From the NCBI GenBank assembly GCA_037074615.1, contig CM073515.1, positions 12,981,001 through 13,045,000 on the forward strand: 64,000 nucleotides of DNA. The letters run 5' to 3'. Every line of letters begins with the position of its first letter. Positions within the stretch are counted from its first letter, which is position 1. The translations under genes and the position numbers were made by a program. The notes under the pieces were generated by a model. The model did no database searches and was not told where the DNA came from. It saw nothing but the letters and a program-made list of their open reading frames with translations. Shown here in pieces: positions 47,975 through 60,158 of this stretch. The stretch is from Leucaena leucocephala. Taxonomy: Eukaryota > Streptophyta > Magnoliopsida > Fabales > Fabaceae.

Positions 47975-50491
47975 ATTCTAACCATTTTGACCTGAATGGG
48001 TGTGGACCCCAAAAATACGTAGTTGAAAGAAAGCATAGACCAATAATGCAAATCACAAGAAGCTTAATTTTGCAATTTAGTGTGCCAAGTGTTTACTGGG
48101 GAGAATGTGTTCTCATGGCAACATATATGATAAATAGGATTCCATCTAGGGTGATAGGATACAAGACACCCTATAAACTAATCTATGGACACACACCACA
48201 TCTAGACAACCTTAGAGTGTTTGGATCATTGGCATATGCTACAAATTTAAGAGTTAGTGATAAATTAGAAAGTAGATCCATTGCCTCTGTATTTTTGGGG
48301 TACCCAAAGCACCAAAAGGGTTTTATGCTTCTTAATTTGAATGATATAACCATATTTGTGAGTAGACATGTGACTTTCATAGAGGATAAATTTTCCTTCA
48401 AAGATAGTAGACCCAATGATCAAAGGGAAGTGGGTAGAGACCTAAAAGAAATGTTATTGTTTTAACATATGGAAATACCAATAGGCAATAAGGAAATTGG
48501 AACAAGTTAAAGCCAGTAGAGTAGACCTACAGAGAGACAGGCAGATTTTGTTTCTCAAGAGAATGATCCTAGTAATACAAAACCCTTAGACTCTAGACCT
48601 ACTAGGATTACTAGAGAGTATCGTCCCTCAATATGGTCAATTGACTATGTGTGTTTTGTGCTGTAGTCTAATACAAATAATGATAAAGACAACAAATATA
48701 AATATCTTATTACTGATTACATCACTTATAAAATTGTGTTTCATGATTTTCTTTGCTTTCTATTCACAGTAGACTATAACAGAACCAACTAGTTATCATC
48801 AAGCAAAGAAAAGTCCTGAGTAGGTAGAGGCAATGAAGGCTGAAATGGCAGCCCTTGAGGAGAATAAAACCCAGGAATTAGTATCACTCCCTAAGGGAAA
48901 GAAAATCATAGGATGCAAGTGGGTCTTTAAAATTAAATATAAGTGAAGTGGAAACATGGATAAGTACAAAGCTAGACTTGTAGCCACGGGATATAACCAA
49001 AGAGAAGGGATAGACTATCATGAAACCTTTTTCCCTGTTGTTAAAATGTTCACTGTACGAGTAGTGTTAAAATTAGCTACTATTGGTAGTTGGAACATCC
49101 ATCAAATGGATGTACATAATGCCTTTTTGCAGGGAGATTTAAAAGAAGTATATATGAATATTCCTTAGGGTTTTGAGAGTAAGTAGGAGCATTTGGTCTG
49201 TAAATTAAATAATTCACTCTATGGTTTAAAACAAGCATCTAGACAATAAATTAAAGACTGGCAAGAGCATTGATAGAGGGAGATTTTATATAAAGCAAAC
49301 AATATTACTCACTTTTTAAGATGAATTATCATGATATAATGGTTTTAATTCTAGTATATGTTGATGACTTTTAATAACTAGTAATTCAGAATCAGGAATT
49401 GTGAAAGCAAAGAAGCTTTTAAATGACAATTTTAAGATAAAATATCTGGGTTTAATGAGATATTTTCTTGGGATAGAGGTTGCAAAGTCAGAAAAGGGCA
49501 TTATTTTATCTCAAAGGAAATATACGCTTGATCTTTTGGCTGAAACAGGTATGGTGAGTGCAAACCATTAGAAATCCCCATGCCACAGAATCTGAAACTC
49601 AAAGCATATGATAAGGAAAAGGATAAAGAAGATGTACTACTGAAGGACCCAGACAGATACTGTTGGCTCATAGGTAAATTGATTTATCTTACAATGACAC
49701 GACTTGACATTTGTTTCTCAGTGCAAACCTTAAGTTAGTTTATGCAAGTGCCTACCAAGACATATATGGCAGCAGCTATAGGAGTTGTGAGATATTTGAA
49801 GGGAATTCTAGGACTTGGAATTCTGATGAGCTTAGAAGGAGGCACTGCATTGGAGTGTTTCTGTGATTCTGACTGGGCTTCCTGCAGTATCACACAAGGC
49901 TCTATTATAGGCTACCTATTGAAGCTTGGCGGCTCTTTAGTGATATGGAAGACGAAGAAGAAGGGTACAATGTCAATATCTTCAGCAAAGGCAGAATATA
50001 GAGCTCTCAGTATGGTTGTTTCTAAAATAGTATAGGGACTCGGCTTGTTGAAGGATCTGGGTATAATGCATGAAGGACTAGTGAAAGTTTTTTGTGATAG
50101 TTAAGCAGCAATCCATACTGTAACAAACCTAGTGTTTCATGAAAGAACAAAATGAATTGAAGTGAATTGTCATTTTGTAAGAGAGAAATGGGAAAAGAAA
50201 GCAGTAGATCTACAACATCCTAGATCAAAGAACTAGCAAGCTGATCTTCTCACCAAGGCAGTAGAAAAAGATATTTAAATAAACCTTTTGCACAAGTTAG
50301 GGACTACGGATATTTTCTCGCCCCAAACTTAAAGGGGAGTGTAGGAAATCAATAATAGGATTAGGAGTAATATTGTATTAGTTTTTTTTACTATTATGTT
50401 ACTGTGTATGCTTTAGGATAATTACTGTGAATGTGGTGTATAAATAAGGAATATAACTTGTATATTTCTCATTGCTTAATAACATCTTTCA
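47975..50491 (+). mobile_element. 5'-truncated Ty1/copia retrotransposon
   Basis: It starts inside integrase: VVERKHRPIM in frame near 48025, then a 139-codon frame (48046-48465) with VYWGECVLMATYMINRIPSR and FGSLAYA. Reverse transcriptase follows with GCKWVFKIKY, then DKYKARLVATGYNQREGIDY, HQMDVHNAFLQGDL, LYGLKQAS and YVDDF (about 49357). RNase H has RYLKGILG, CDSDWAS and AKAEYRAL (49742-50035). ADLLTKAV follows near 50240. Stops such as IP* at about 49168 and V* at 50035 break the frame. A purine tract AAAGGGGAG precedes a short 3' LTR. Gag, protease and the 5' LTR are missing. Confidence 0.88.
50340..50491 (+). repeat. short copia 3' LTR
   Basis: Begins TGTAGGAAATCAATAATAGG right after the purine tract; a likely CA end lies at 50490-50491. 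About 150 bp, within the range of short-LTR copia lineages. The right boundary is uncertain. Confidence 0.55.
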
Positions 50492-50534
50492 TTTTTGGGG
50501 TCATACGGTGGGTATTGAGTAGCTGGAATGAATG

Positions 50535-50632
50535 GCATCAACATTTACCTTTGAGACTTTTTAATTTTAAAAAAATACTCTTGATCTCAATAATATCTTA
50601 TAAATTACTTTTATAAAATTTGGGATGTTACA
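50535..50632 (-). repeat. LTR-start-like repeat, copy 3 (inverted)
   Basis: On the minus strand begins TGTAACATCCCAAATTTTAT and matches the first about 90 bp of the repeats at 22680 and 23373. It lies between the copia LTR and the RLP 3' flank. Confidence 0.5.
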
Positions 50633-53395
50633 GCTTGTGCGTGAGTGCATGAGACATCATTTACAACATAAAGCAAGACTTGAAAATAGGCTGAATTTTC
50701 AATATAATTTCCATTCTGTTCATGCACAAAATTGTAAATATAGAGTTAACCATCAGATGATCAAAATCTCAGGAACAAAACAGAATTTTTCTTCTACCCA
50801 CTCAGATGATTTGTCAATTCTCTTTGAATTCATATCTAATATATAGTAAAATAAGAGTTCAGGTACATAAAGGAAATGACACCAAGAAAAAAGACCTCAA
50901 ATGCTCCCGCAAAAGTCCATAAGAAGGCATCTCGGAAACCATCTTTTTCTGAATGATATGGCTGTATGTTTCTCCCAGCTGGTTTATCAATAGATGAACA
51001 ATTATGTTGTAGAGGTGGACCGCAAAGAAAAGGATTCCCTTCATAACAACTTGGGTCAATAGTTAAGAATTGATTTTTCATGTTAGGTGTCATGCCAGAT
51101 AAATTATTGTGAGCTACAGAGAAGACAGACAGAGAATATAATTGTGTAAGTTGGGAAGGAATATGACCTCCCAATTTGTTGTATGAAAGATCTAAACTCT
51201 CTATTTGAATAAGGTTACAAAATGTTTCTGGAATAGGCCCTGTCAAATAGTTTTTTGACAAATTCAATGTATGGATAGTGTCCAAATATCCAATTTGTAA
51301 AGGGATTTTACGTGTCAACTGATTATCTAAGAGATCTAACGCAGACATGAAATCTAATATATTCCCTTCATATAATTCATACCTGCTTTTTGACATGAAG
51401 TTCACTTCTTGTTCCCCATACCATGCAAAATTTATTTCATTTTCACCTTGAACAAGCTCTCCACTTGTGTGATTGAAGTCAAATAATGGTCCTTTTGTAG
51501 TCCAGGGGACAAAAAATTTTCCTAGTTTGGCTCCACCCATCTCATCCTTCCTTCTAAATATGATGTTATTCAAGCAATATGGTATCCCTCCAGAAAGCTT
51601 GTTTTGTGAAAGGTCCAATATGCTTATGCTCTTCAACTTACACAATTCCATAGGAATGAAACCTTGGAGTCTGTTTCCCTTTAGGAGAAAGACCCTTAAA
51701 TTCAACATTGACTTAAACCACCTTGGAATTTGATTTGAAAATATATTCTTTGTCAAATCCAAAGTCAACAACAAGGGAGATTTGGCCAAAACAGAAGGTA
51801 TGGGTCCTGTAAAATCGTTGCTATGTAAATGCAAGTACCTTAGTGATGGCATATTTAGGCAACTTGGCAAAGTGCCATTGAACCTATTTCGTGAAAGGTC
51901 TAGGTATTTGAGTTCAGCTAAATTGCAAAAGCTTTCTGGTATTGGACCTACCATAGAATTTTGGGATAAAATGAGGTAAGCCAAATGCTTAAAGTTTCCA
52001 ATCCAGCTAGGCATTTCACCATATAGTTGGTTTGCACTTAACTCCAATATTCTTAATTCTGAACTCTTAGTAATTCCATCGGGTACTCTTCCTTTGAAGT
52101 TGTTTCTGCTAAGATCCACAGACAAGAAATGTGTGAAATTTGAACCTTTTGGTAAACATGGGCCACTTAAATTGTTGTTTGACAACTTTAGAAACCTCAA
52201 GTCATTGTTACCCGTCCCAAATTCTTGCGGCAAATAGCCAGACAAATTGTTACTGGACAAATCTAGCGAGTTCAAGAGCCTCATTTCACTGAGTGAAGCT
52301 GGAAATCCACCCTGTAACGAACTGGAAGACATGTTCAATGAGGAGGGATTTCATCATTAATGGGGTTAGAGGAAGCATCAAAATATTGTATATCAAGTAA
52401 TTTAGAGGTGAAGTTAAGCGAAAAGGGACCAGTCAAGAAATTGTGGTCGACATAAAGAGAAACTAATTTAGTGTTGTTTGTAAAAAGCCAGTATGGGAAA
52501 CTTCCTGAAATGTTCAGATAGGCAAGTTCTAGAACTCTCAAGTCATATTGATGAAGAAGAAAAGAGGGTCCAACTTTGTGATCGCTTGCTTCATTCATTG
52601 TGCATTTGATGACGCTGAAAATATTTAATTGGAAGGGAGAAATTGGGGGTTTTCAGTTTCAAGCTTGAGATTGGGGTTATTAAAGCAAGAAATTGTGAAG
52701 ACTTGAAGGTTGGTGTGGTTGGCAAATAAAGAAAGTGATGCTATGCCAGTGAAGTAGTTTTCGTTTAAGGAAACCAATTTAAGGGACTTGAGAGAATGAA
52801 AGAGTGAGGAAGGGAAGTTTCCTTCAAAAGCATTGTATTGAAGATCAAGCACACGCAGAGATGTCAAATTACTAAGGCATGGAGGAAGGAGTCCCTCAAG
52901 CATGTTCTCGCCAAGGGACAATATTTCTAGATTCTTCAAATTGCACAAGCCTCCTGCAACATATGCATTTTTTTATTAAATTCTTTAAATGATTGTTTTG
53001 GAGAAAATAAAAAGTAAAATTTTACTTGATTTTAGCAAATGATTTTTTGAAAAGATTATAATCGATAAAAATGAATTTGAATTTATAGGATGTATATATT
53101 GAGTGCTGAAAATTCACTTATAAAGATAGATATTTGTAGGTTTAGATATCAATAAATATTTTTCCTTGTATTTCACACACTCTAAATCAAACATTTCAAC
53201 ATAAAATTTTTAAGATAAGTCTTATTTTAAAGTATGGAGGTTCTCTCAAGGGCAAGATGCATTACAATCACTATAGTAAGCTATTAGCATATCCTTATTG
53301 AGTCTCAATGCAGCTCTATATTATACACCGAAGAAAGCTATGAAGATTGTAGATTAAATACTTTATCAATCTATTCTAACCTGTTGTGGTTGAAT

Positions 53396-53398
<3 letters not shown>

Positions 53399-53438
<40 letters not shown>
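53399..53438. repeat. (CA)20 microsatellite in intron 3
   Basis: Twenty uninterrupted CA units within the third intron of the RLP pseudogene; absent from the intact paralogue. Confidence 0.92.
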
Positions 53439-53440
<2 letters not shown>

Positions 53441-54283
53441 ATATAGTAAATTAGTTTTGCCAAAAAAATTGATCTACAAATTAAATATTCTCTCCAGTCC
53501 TAAATATAAGAATTAGATAAGGAATCTAATTTAATTTTAATATAAGATCTCAATTCACTTTATCTTTTAAAATTATAATTTACTTCTAAAATATCACTAT
53601 ATGATTGTAAATATTAATGATAGTTCAAATGTATATGATTAAAAAGTATATTTTAAGAAAATTAATACATTTTTATTATAAATAACTAAGTAGATCAAGG
53701 ACATGAGGTAGTGTAATAATACCTTGCTGAGGCAGTGAGCCTTTTAGGCTGTTGTTGTAAAGGGACAATGTCCGCAAGGATGTTAGAGATGCGAGAGACA
53801 TATTAGATTCTTCTGTATGATTTGAATAGAATTCCAAAGCCTTCGAATTGCGTGAATGAAAATCATCTGTAAAATATAAAATAGAAACATTAAAAGAAAT
53901 GATCATAAAAAAATAAACAAGTGCATCTGTATATTAAGTTTTATGTCCTTATATTATAAGTTATAACATTAACTTGTTGGCTTGGTGCTGCGATATTCTC
54001 TACTATTTCTAAACTTCAATTGATTTTTCTAAAAATACAAAATGAAAGAACATGATATGGCATCTAAAAAAACATGGAAAATAAAATTCAACCCCAAAAG
54101 AATGGGATTTCCGTGAGCTGATTATCTTCCAGATACAAAATTTGCAAGTTGTGCAACCAAATTTCACCAAATAACCCTGCTCCAATAATAACAAAAATAC
54201 CATCAGTCACTTTTTTTAATTGATTTGGACGATTTAAACATTCCTCCTCCATAGGAAGGGGACCCACACACCCTTCACTCATA

Positions 54284-54698
54284 GGGTGTGTTTGAGAAGG
54301 GATGGGGTAGGGAGGGGTTTTAATGGAAGGGAAAGGAGATAGAGGAAATGAATGAATTTTAATATTATATTATTTTAATTGATGAAAAGGGAGGGGAGGA
54401 GAGGAGTTTTAATATTATATTATTTAATTCAGGAGAAGAGAGGAGAAAAATATTTGTATATAAATAACTATGAGATACGGAATACGTATATTAGAGATAT
54501 TAAAAAATATATTATGAATAAAATGGTAAAAAATAAAGTAAAAATTTATTTTTTTCTATAAAGTCTCCAATTTTGGAGGAGAGAGTTCAGAAATTTTCCG
54601 TCCTTCTAAAAATTTTATAATGCCAAATAAGAAAAAATGTGCAAAATCTATCTCTTTTTCTCTCATCCTTTCCAAATCCCTCATACCTAACACACCCC
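54284..54698. mobile_element. MITE in intron 1 of the RLP pseudogene
   Basis: Ends GGGTGTGTTTGAGAAGGGAT and, inverted, GGGGTGTGTTAGGTATGAGG bound about 415 bp of A/G- and T/C-rich non-coding sequence. No equivalent insertion is visible in intron 1 of the intact paralogue. The target duplication is unclear. Confidence 0.5.
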
Positions 54699-55231
54699 AT
54701 TAATGGAATAGAGAAGAATGATCTAAGAGAGGATTCAAATATGAACATGAATCACAAATCATAAAATGATAAAATAGTTAGTGGGTAGAAGAAAAAGACC
54801 TGACAAGTAATTGCCTGACAATTCCAATTCCTGAAGTTGGTGGAAAGGGAGAAAATAAGAAACATTCAACGACCACTTGAAGTGTTCCAACTCTGGGGCT
54901 CTTATATTGTTCAGAAGAAGACTTGTAACCCTCTGTGTGGAGTTGTCACAGCTGATTCCCTCCCAACTACAGCAATCAGAATGGTTAAGGTCATTCCAAG
55001 AAGGAAGAGAAGTGCCATTTGGGTAATTGAAAGTTTCTTTCAGTTTGAGAAGAGCTTCTCTCTCTTCTTCCAAACACCCTTCACTTCCATCATTAAACCC
55101 TAATATCATAATAAAAGCCACCTCCAACCACACTTTTTCTCTCACCCAAAATCCCATTTTCACTAATTTTTATGTTTTGTGCGCTTTGCTTCAGTCTTCA
55201 CCTGCGAACTGAGTCGGGCATTACCAAATCA

Positions 55232-55240
55232 CTTTATATA
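55232..55240 (-). promoter_or_regulatory. TATA box of the RLP pseudogene
   Basis: Minus strand TATATAAAG about 70 bases before the ATG at 55163. The surrounding sequence is repeated at 56990-57110 with the 5' fragment. Confidence 0.5.
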
Positions 55241-55319
55241 AAAAAAGATTCAAGTACACAACTTCACAAGCTCTCTGAAGTCATAGAATGGTCCATGCCC
55301 TTGTAAAATACTTAAAATT

Positions 55320-56714
55320 ACTTATTCAATCATAAATATTGTTTTTCAATGATATGTCAAATAATAAAAAAAATATCAAAATTCTGACCTGGCTTAAACT
55401 GTACAAATCTAGTTTAGATCATTTTTTTGTTGGTAAATGCTGAGATTTTGTTCATGCATATTTTCTTTCATTGAAATAGTTTTGCAGCATGAACAAATAA
55501 GTGAGTTTTGTAACTATTGTAGCCAAGAAAATACGTTAACAAGGTGTCGAGTTGCTTATATCTATTGAGTCAAATTCTTGAATTAATATTATTATTTTAT
55601 TATTATTAGTTGTTAAAATGCACATGTACGCTAAATTTACCTATAAACACTTTTAAATTTTTGCATAAACTCTTATAATATAAATTTAGATTTATAAATT
55701 TTTATATAGACACTTATTATTTTACTATTATTAGTTGTTAAAACATTTATAAATTTACCTATGAAATATGAGCACTTGTTAGTTTAATATTGTAAGTGTT
55801 TAAAATATGAGTGTGCATTTATAAATTTATTTTTAAACTTGATTTAATAAATTTAAGCAACTTAACATACGTTTTATACTTTAATAAATATATTTGTAAA
55901 AAGTAATAATGGTTTTGAGAATTTTGCAACAAAGGATTTTGTTTAACTGGAAAGAAAAGTACTGCATATCCGGATCCACCTAATATCACACTACGTACAT
56001 TGAAGATGACATTGCTAGTTGAAAATTTATCAACAACAAAGTCTTTGCTTTTATTAATCCATCAAATCATTTTCTACATACTACAACGTACAAGTGGTCT
56101 ATAATTCGATAATATGGGACCCACTTTGAAAATTCTTGGTAAGATAACGCTACAAAATTCTTTATTCACATCAATGCAAATCATAAAATTTCGTCCTCTG
56201 ACTCCAATTACTTTTTTAAAAAAAATTCCAATAAATTTGAGCTAGAGAAAGCCATAGAGGTGCAAATTGCTATTTGCATAGAATATCAGAGTTTGGAATT
56301 GTACCAAAACAAGTCTAGATATCGCATAGCGATATAATATTATTCAATTAAAAGCTTCTTATGTTATGATGTTACCATCTTGATAATTAGGGGGTTTATT
56401 ATGAATTTATTTTTATATATATATACACGCATATTATTATATTTTTTTAATTTTTAATATAAAAATTAATTGACTTTTTTAGATAAATAAGAAAACTAAA
56501 TAAATTAGTTAATTATAGTTAATAGAAGAGTTAGCCGATTAATATGGATAGATTAAGAAATATATAATATGAATTTGTGAAGGGAAACAATTTGGTCGTA
56601 ATTAAGTTATTTATTTAGTTTTCTAAATTTATCTAAAAAATTCAACTAACTTTTATATTAAGGATAAGAGAAGTATATGCATATAATTATCTTTTATGAA
56701 CTTTTTTATTTAAA
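55320..56714. other. no gene recognised
   Basis: AT-rich spacer between the RLP pseudogene promoter and the RLP 5' scrap. Only short frames; nothing identified. Confidence 0.4.
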
Positions 56715-57110
56715 GAAAAAAATGCCATTTGGGTAATTTGAAAGCATGTTTGAAATTTGGTAAGAGCTCTTCTTTCAAGCAACCCTCAATTACTCGATAT
56801 TAAATCCTTATAATATGATGAATACGATGACTCAAGTTTCCGCTATGACCGAGTCGCTTATGATAATTCAATTATTTGGGTTTTCATTGTCCAAAGGCTG
56901 ATGACTTTTTGCCACAATAAACATGTTAGTCGTCTTTGTGGGGTGCGTGTGTTGTTGGATCCATAAAAAATTGTCTTGTCTTCTAAACACGGCACTTGAC
57001 TTATTAGGCTTTAATATATGTGCGGGCATTTTCAAATCACTGTATATATAGGACTAAAATACATAAAACTTCATGACCGAATTGAAAAGAATGGTCCATA
57101 CCTTTTTAAA
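56715..57110 (-). pseudogene. RLP 5'-end and promoter fragment
   Basis: On the minus strand, 56850-56720 encodes a broken form of RLP exon 1: ILGFN-like, a GCL start of the LRR cap, and NYPNG. Stops and indels break the frame. The region to 57110 matches the upstream sequence of the 50836-55163 pseudogene, including GGGCATTNCCAAATCACT with TATATA, and AGAATGGTCCAT. About 120 bp of unrelated sequence lies between the coding scrap and the promoter match. No further exons are present. Confidence 0.6.
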
Positions 57111-57766
57111 TCAAAATATCAAATATCAAATATTTTATAATATTTTTTTGGTACAAAGTCTTTTTGAAAAGGGGTTGGGCTCACGCACGATTTAAGGGTA
57201 GGGTAAAGTCTTCTTTCCTCTTAGGCGATACTAATGTCAGGCAGGGCAAGTCGTCAATTGTCCTTATGCGTAAACATAGACATCCAAGAGCTAGGATACC
57301 TCCCCAAGCGTGACTGGAACCACTACAAAGTGGTACTTTCCAGGGATTAAACACATTCTAAATAGTCGCATGTATCACATTTTCACCAGCTAAATCCACA
57401 GAAGATGGGTAAATATTTATAATATAATTATATGTCAAATGCTATGTATTGTTTTTAAATGGGACCAAACTTACGTGAGGTTACTTAGGTCAAGCAAATT
57501 CAGGTAGCTAATTAGAGTGTGCCATGTGCATTAATTTTTTCATGTCAGCACTTAACTCCAAAACATCACTTAACCACTATTAGTCTTGAAAATAACTGGA
57601 ATAAGTTTTTTTTAAAAGAAAACAAGTAAAGACAAAATGTCACATAACTCTTTCAGAAATTTAAGACAAAATGTCACATAACTCTTTCCGAAATTCTTTC
57701 CCCTCACAAGAATTTATTAGATCTTTACATGATTTTTCTAAATTATATAATTTGGCTAAATATTAC
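57111..57766. other. no gene recognised
   Basis: Contains a moderately GC-richer block (57170-57360) that may be repetitive, and a local duplication of AAATGTCACATAACTCTTTC at about 57637 and 57669. No coding sequence. Confidence 0.35.
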
Positions 57767-57784
57767 TTATACTACAAAAAAAAA

Positions 57785-58175
57785 AAAGAGTTTCAGCGGC
57801 GACATTTGTCGCCGCAGAAGGTTTAAAAGTCGCCGCTAAATCACTATAGCGGCGTCATTTTGTCGCCGCTAAGTCGCCGCCTATGAGACTGTTGCCTATA
57901 CATATTTACGGTGACAAATAAAAGTCATCGCCTAAAGATGAATTAGCGGCGACAAAGCTATCGTCGACTAAAGTGGAATTAGCGGCGACAAAGCTGTCGC
58001 CGCCTAAAGATGAATTAGCGGCGACAGTGGAATTAGCGGCAATAAAGCTGTCGCCGACTAAAGTGGAATTAGCGGCGACAAAACTGTCGTCGCCTAAAGA
58101 TCATTCTGCGGTGACAAAGATGTCGCTGCCTAAAGATGATTCTACGGCGACATAGTGTCGCCGCCTAAAGATACA
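57785..58175. repeat. left sub-terminal array of the CACTA
   Basis: More than ten copies of a unit like TTAGCGGCGACAAAGCTGTC joined to GCCGCCTAAAG. Each GGCGACA-n-TGTCGCC pair is palindromic, so single strands could form a ladder of hairpins. In related elements such repeats bind the accessory transposition protein. Confidence 0.8.
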
Positions 58176-58407
58176 AAAATGAAAATTATTTTTTATAGTT
58201 TTTTCAATAATTTCTGTAATATGAAAAAATATAATATAATAATAAATAATTAAATAAACTCTAATATAATAATATTAATAAATATTTTTATTATCATCTA
58301 AAATATGAAGATATTTAAAATTATAATAAAATTGTTTAATTTATACATAAATTTTATGTAGAAGGTTCAATACTATGACTAGAAGTAGCTCCATGTGGTT
58401 GTCCTTT

Positions 58408-60071
58408 CTACATCAAGGCAGCGAATTGAGCTTGTATTCTTTGCTCCATTTGTTCCATTAGTCTTTGCTCGAACTGTACACGTTCTTGTTGTATCTTTTC
58501 ACGTTCTTCTTCCATCTTTGCACTCTCTACTGCACGCCCAGCCTCCATTTTTTCTCTCTCCTCTTGAAATTTTTTATCAAACTCTTCCTGTAGTTGGGCA
58601 CGCACACTCTCCACAACTAAACTATCAGTAGATTGAGGGCGATTTCTCTTCCTTGAAGGTTTCGCTCCATACCCTTTCCCTCTTACATACCCCGACCTCT
58701 CACCAAGAATTGTCGCCAATATTTCCTCTAACGTCATTCGAGCATCACTCTCTAAATCTTGATTTTGTTGTTGAGAAAGTTCGTGCATACGACTCTATAA
58801 TAAAAATATAAAACTGTTAGATTATTGATAATACTAAATCAAAATAAGATATTAAATAACAATGCGTACATGAAGCTGTTCAGAGTGTGGGTCAGCCCAT
58901 ACTACTTGTCCATCTAATGTCTTCCTAGTATGCGTTATCTCCTATAACTGGTCAGGAGAAATAGGTTGTTCTGTAGTAGGATCTCTCTATAAAATAATAA
59001 CATACGAGAAAATGCAAAAATTACATTTAAAAAAATGATTGAAAATTTAAAGTATAGTGATGATAGATTAAACTTACACTAGCATACTCAATCTCTGCAA
59101 ATGATCGAGGACCATAAGTATGTTTAGTCATTTATTTTTCTCGATTTATCATGTTCCTTATACTTTTATTCTACAACAAAATATAGTAACTAATAAGAAA
59201 TTAATAAGAATTGAATAATTAGAAAAAATATAATTTATTTAGAAGGATAGTGAGATACCTTAAATATGTCAGACTTAAAATATATTAATAACCACTCCCA
59301 ATCTTCAAAACTAATAATTTGAGGAGGATCAGCCAACCTATCATCATCAGTCTCATATTTCTTATAGTGAGAGTGCAAATTGTTCTTCCAATTTCTGAAT
59401 GCATTTTGTAAAATAATTGATATAGCTATATGAAATTTTTCTTCACTAATTTCATCAGCAGGTTCAAATTTATCCTGTAACAAATAAATGTAAACACTTT
59501 GTCTAATAATAAAAATAAACTTAAATAAGTATACAAATTTGACATAAATACCTTTATTTTTAAAATCATATCTTGACCATATTTTTCAAAAATATTATTC
59601 CAACTACCTCCACCATCCCTGAACGAGATTATGGTTCTAAGAGTCAAACCATAATAATTAGAAAAGTCTCTTGCTTTTGGACCAATTGCTCTTGACATTG
59701 AATCTGAAAATTTTACTCGAATCTTCGTTCCTTGTGCAGTCTTTAAATTCACATTAACAGACTTGTAAACTCCTCTACGCTTGTTGATTGCAGTAGAAGA
59801 GCTTAGCATTGAAGTTGAATTAGAACAATTAAATGTTACAAGTGATGTAAATCAATTATTACAAAATTGAAACAAACTTACCTGTACTACTATTTTGAGT
59901 ATGGGGAGTAGGAGGAGAGTTAACAGGCATTTCCTAAAATTACTGTTGCAGTAGTAGAGGTGAAATATCAGGTCTTGATTGAGGTGTAGAGCATGTACCT
60001 CCGCTATTTGTGTTGTCATTAGATCTAACAGAAAGACTTTTCCTACCTCGACCTCTCTTTAATCCTGACAT
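58408..60071 (-). pseudogene. Transposase_24-type CACTA accessory gene
   Basis: Likely exons on the minus strand: 60071-59882 (MSGLKRGRGRKS start); about 59810-59560 (RGVYKSVNVNLK, IGPKARDFSNYYGLTLR); 59472-59260 (DKFEPADE, NAFRNWKNNLHSHYKKYETD, FEDWEWLL); about 59170-59085 (KHTYGPRSFAEIEYAS); about 58990-58870 (KTLDGQVVWADPHSEQLH); and 58797-58408 (coiled-coil EEEREKIQQERVQFEQRL, ending FAALM). These match the plant Ptta/En/Spm Transposase_24 layout. Stops interrupt exon 1 (QQ then *), the KHTYG exon (K* before MTKH) and the next exon (DQL*). Most can be explained by C-to-T changes in CAA or CAG. Role in live elements: DNA binding at sub-terminal repeats. This copy is dead. Confidence 0.8.
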
Positions 60072-60158
60072 ATCCTACAAAAATATACATGTCATTTAGA
60101 AAAAAATGATCAATCAAACAATAATCAATGTAGATAAAATATACCATATCAATTAATT

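Larger units (their letters stand above)
50836..55163 (-). pseudogene. LRR receptor-like protein (RLP) paralogue, frameshifted
   Basis: Minus-strand exons 55163-54800, 54176-54093, 53866-53723 and 52953-50836 mirror the intact gene at 12129, with every intron again after codon base 1. Exon 1 encodes a signal peptide, CLEEEREALLKLKE and DCCSWE. Exon 4 is split into three frames. Compared with the intact paralogue, about 4 nt are missing near 52640 (QFLP then a stop) and about 31 nt near 52340 (after DEIPPH). The downstream frame then runs 500 codons through LRRs, island, C-cap and the same NSYFTIY end. The membrane span has AGAFE where the intact copy has GGAFG, losing that GxxxG. It might still make a truncated secreted LRR fragment; otherwise non-functional. 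An upstream in-frame start (MK before MGFW) leaves the initiator ambiguous by two codons. Confidence 0.88.

Noticed and set aside
50836..52338. 500-codon frame as a separate functional LRR gene
   Set aside because: It is the downstream part of exon 4 of the frameshifted RLP. It lacks a signal peptide and its first ATG is internal to an LRR.
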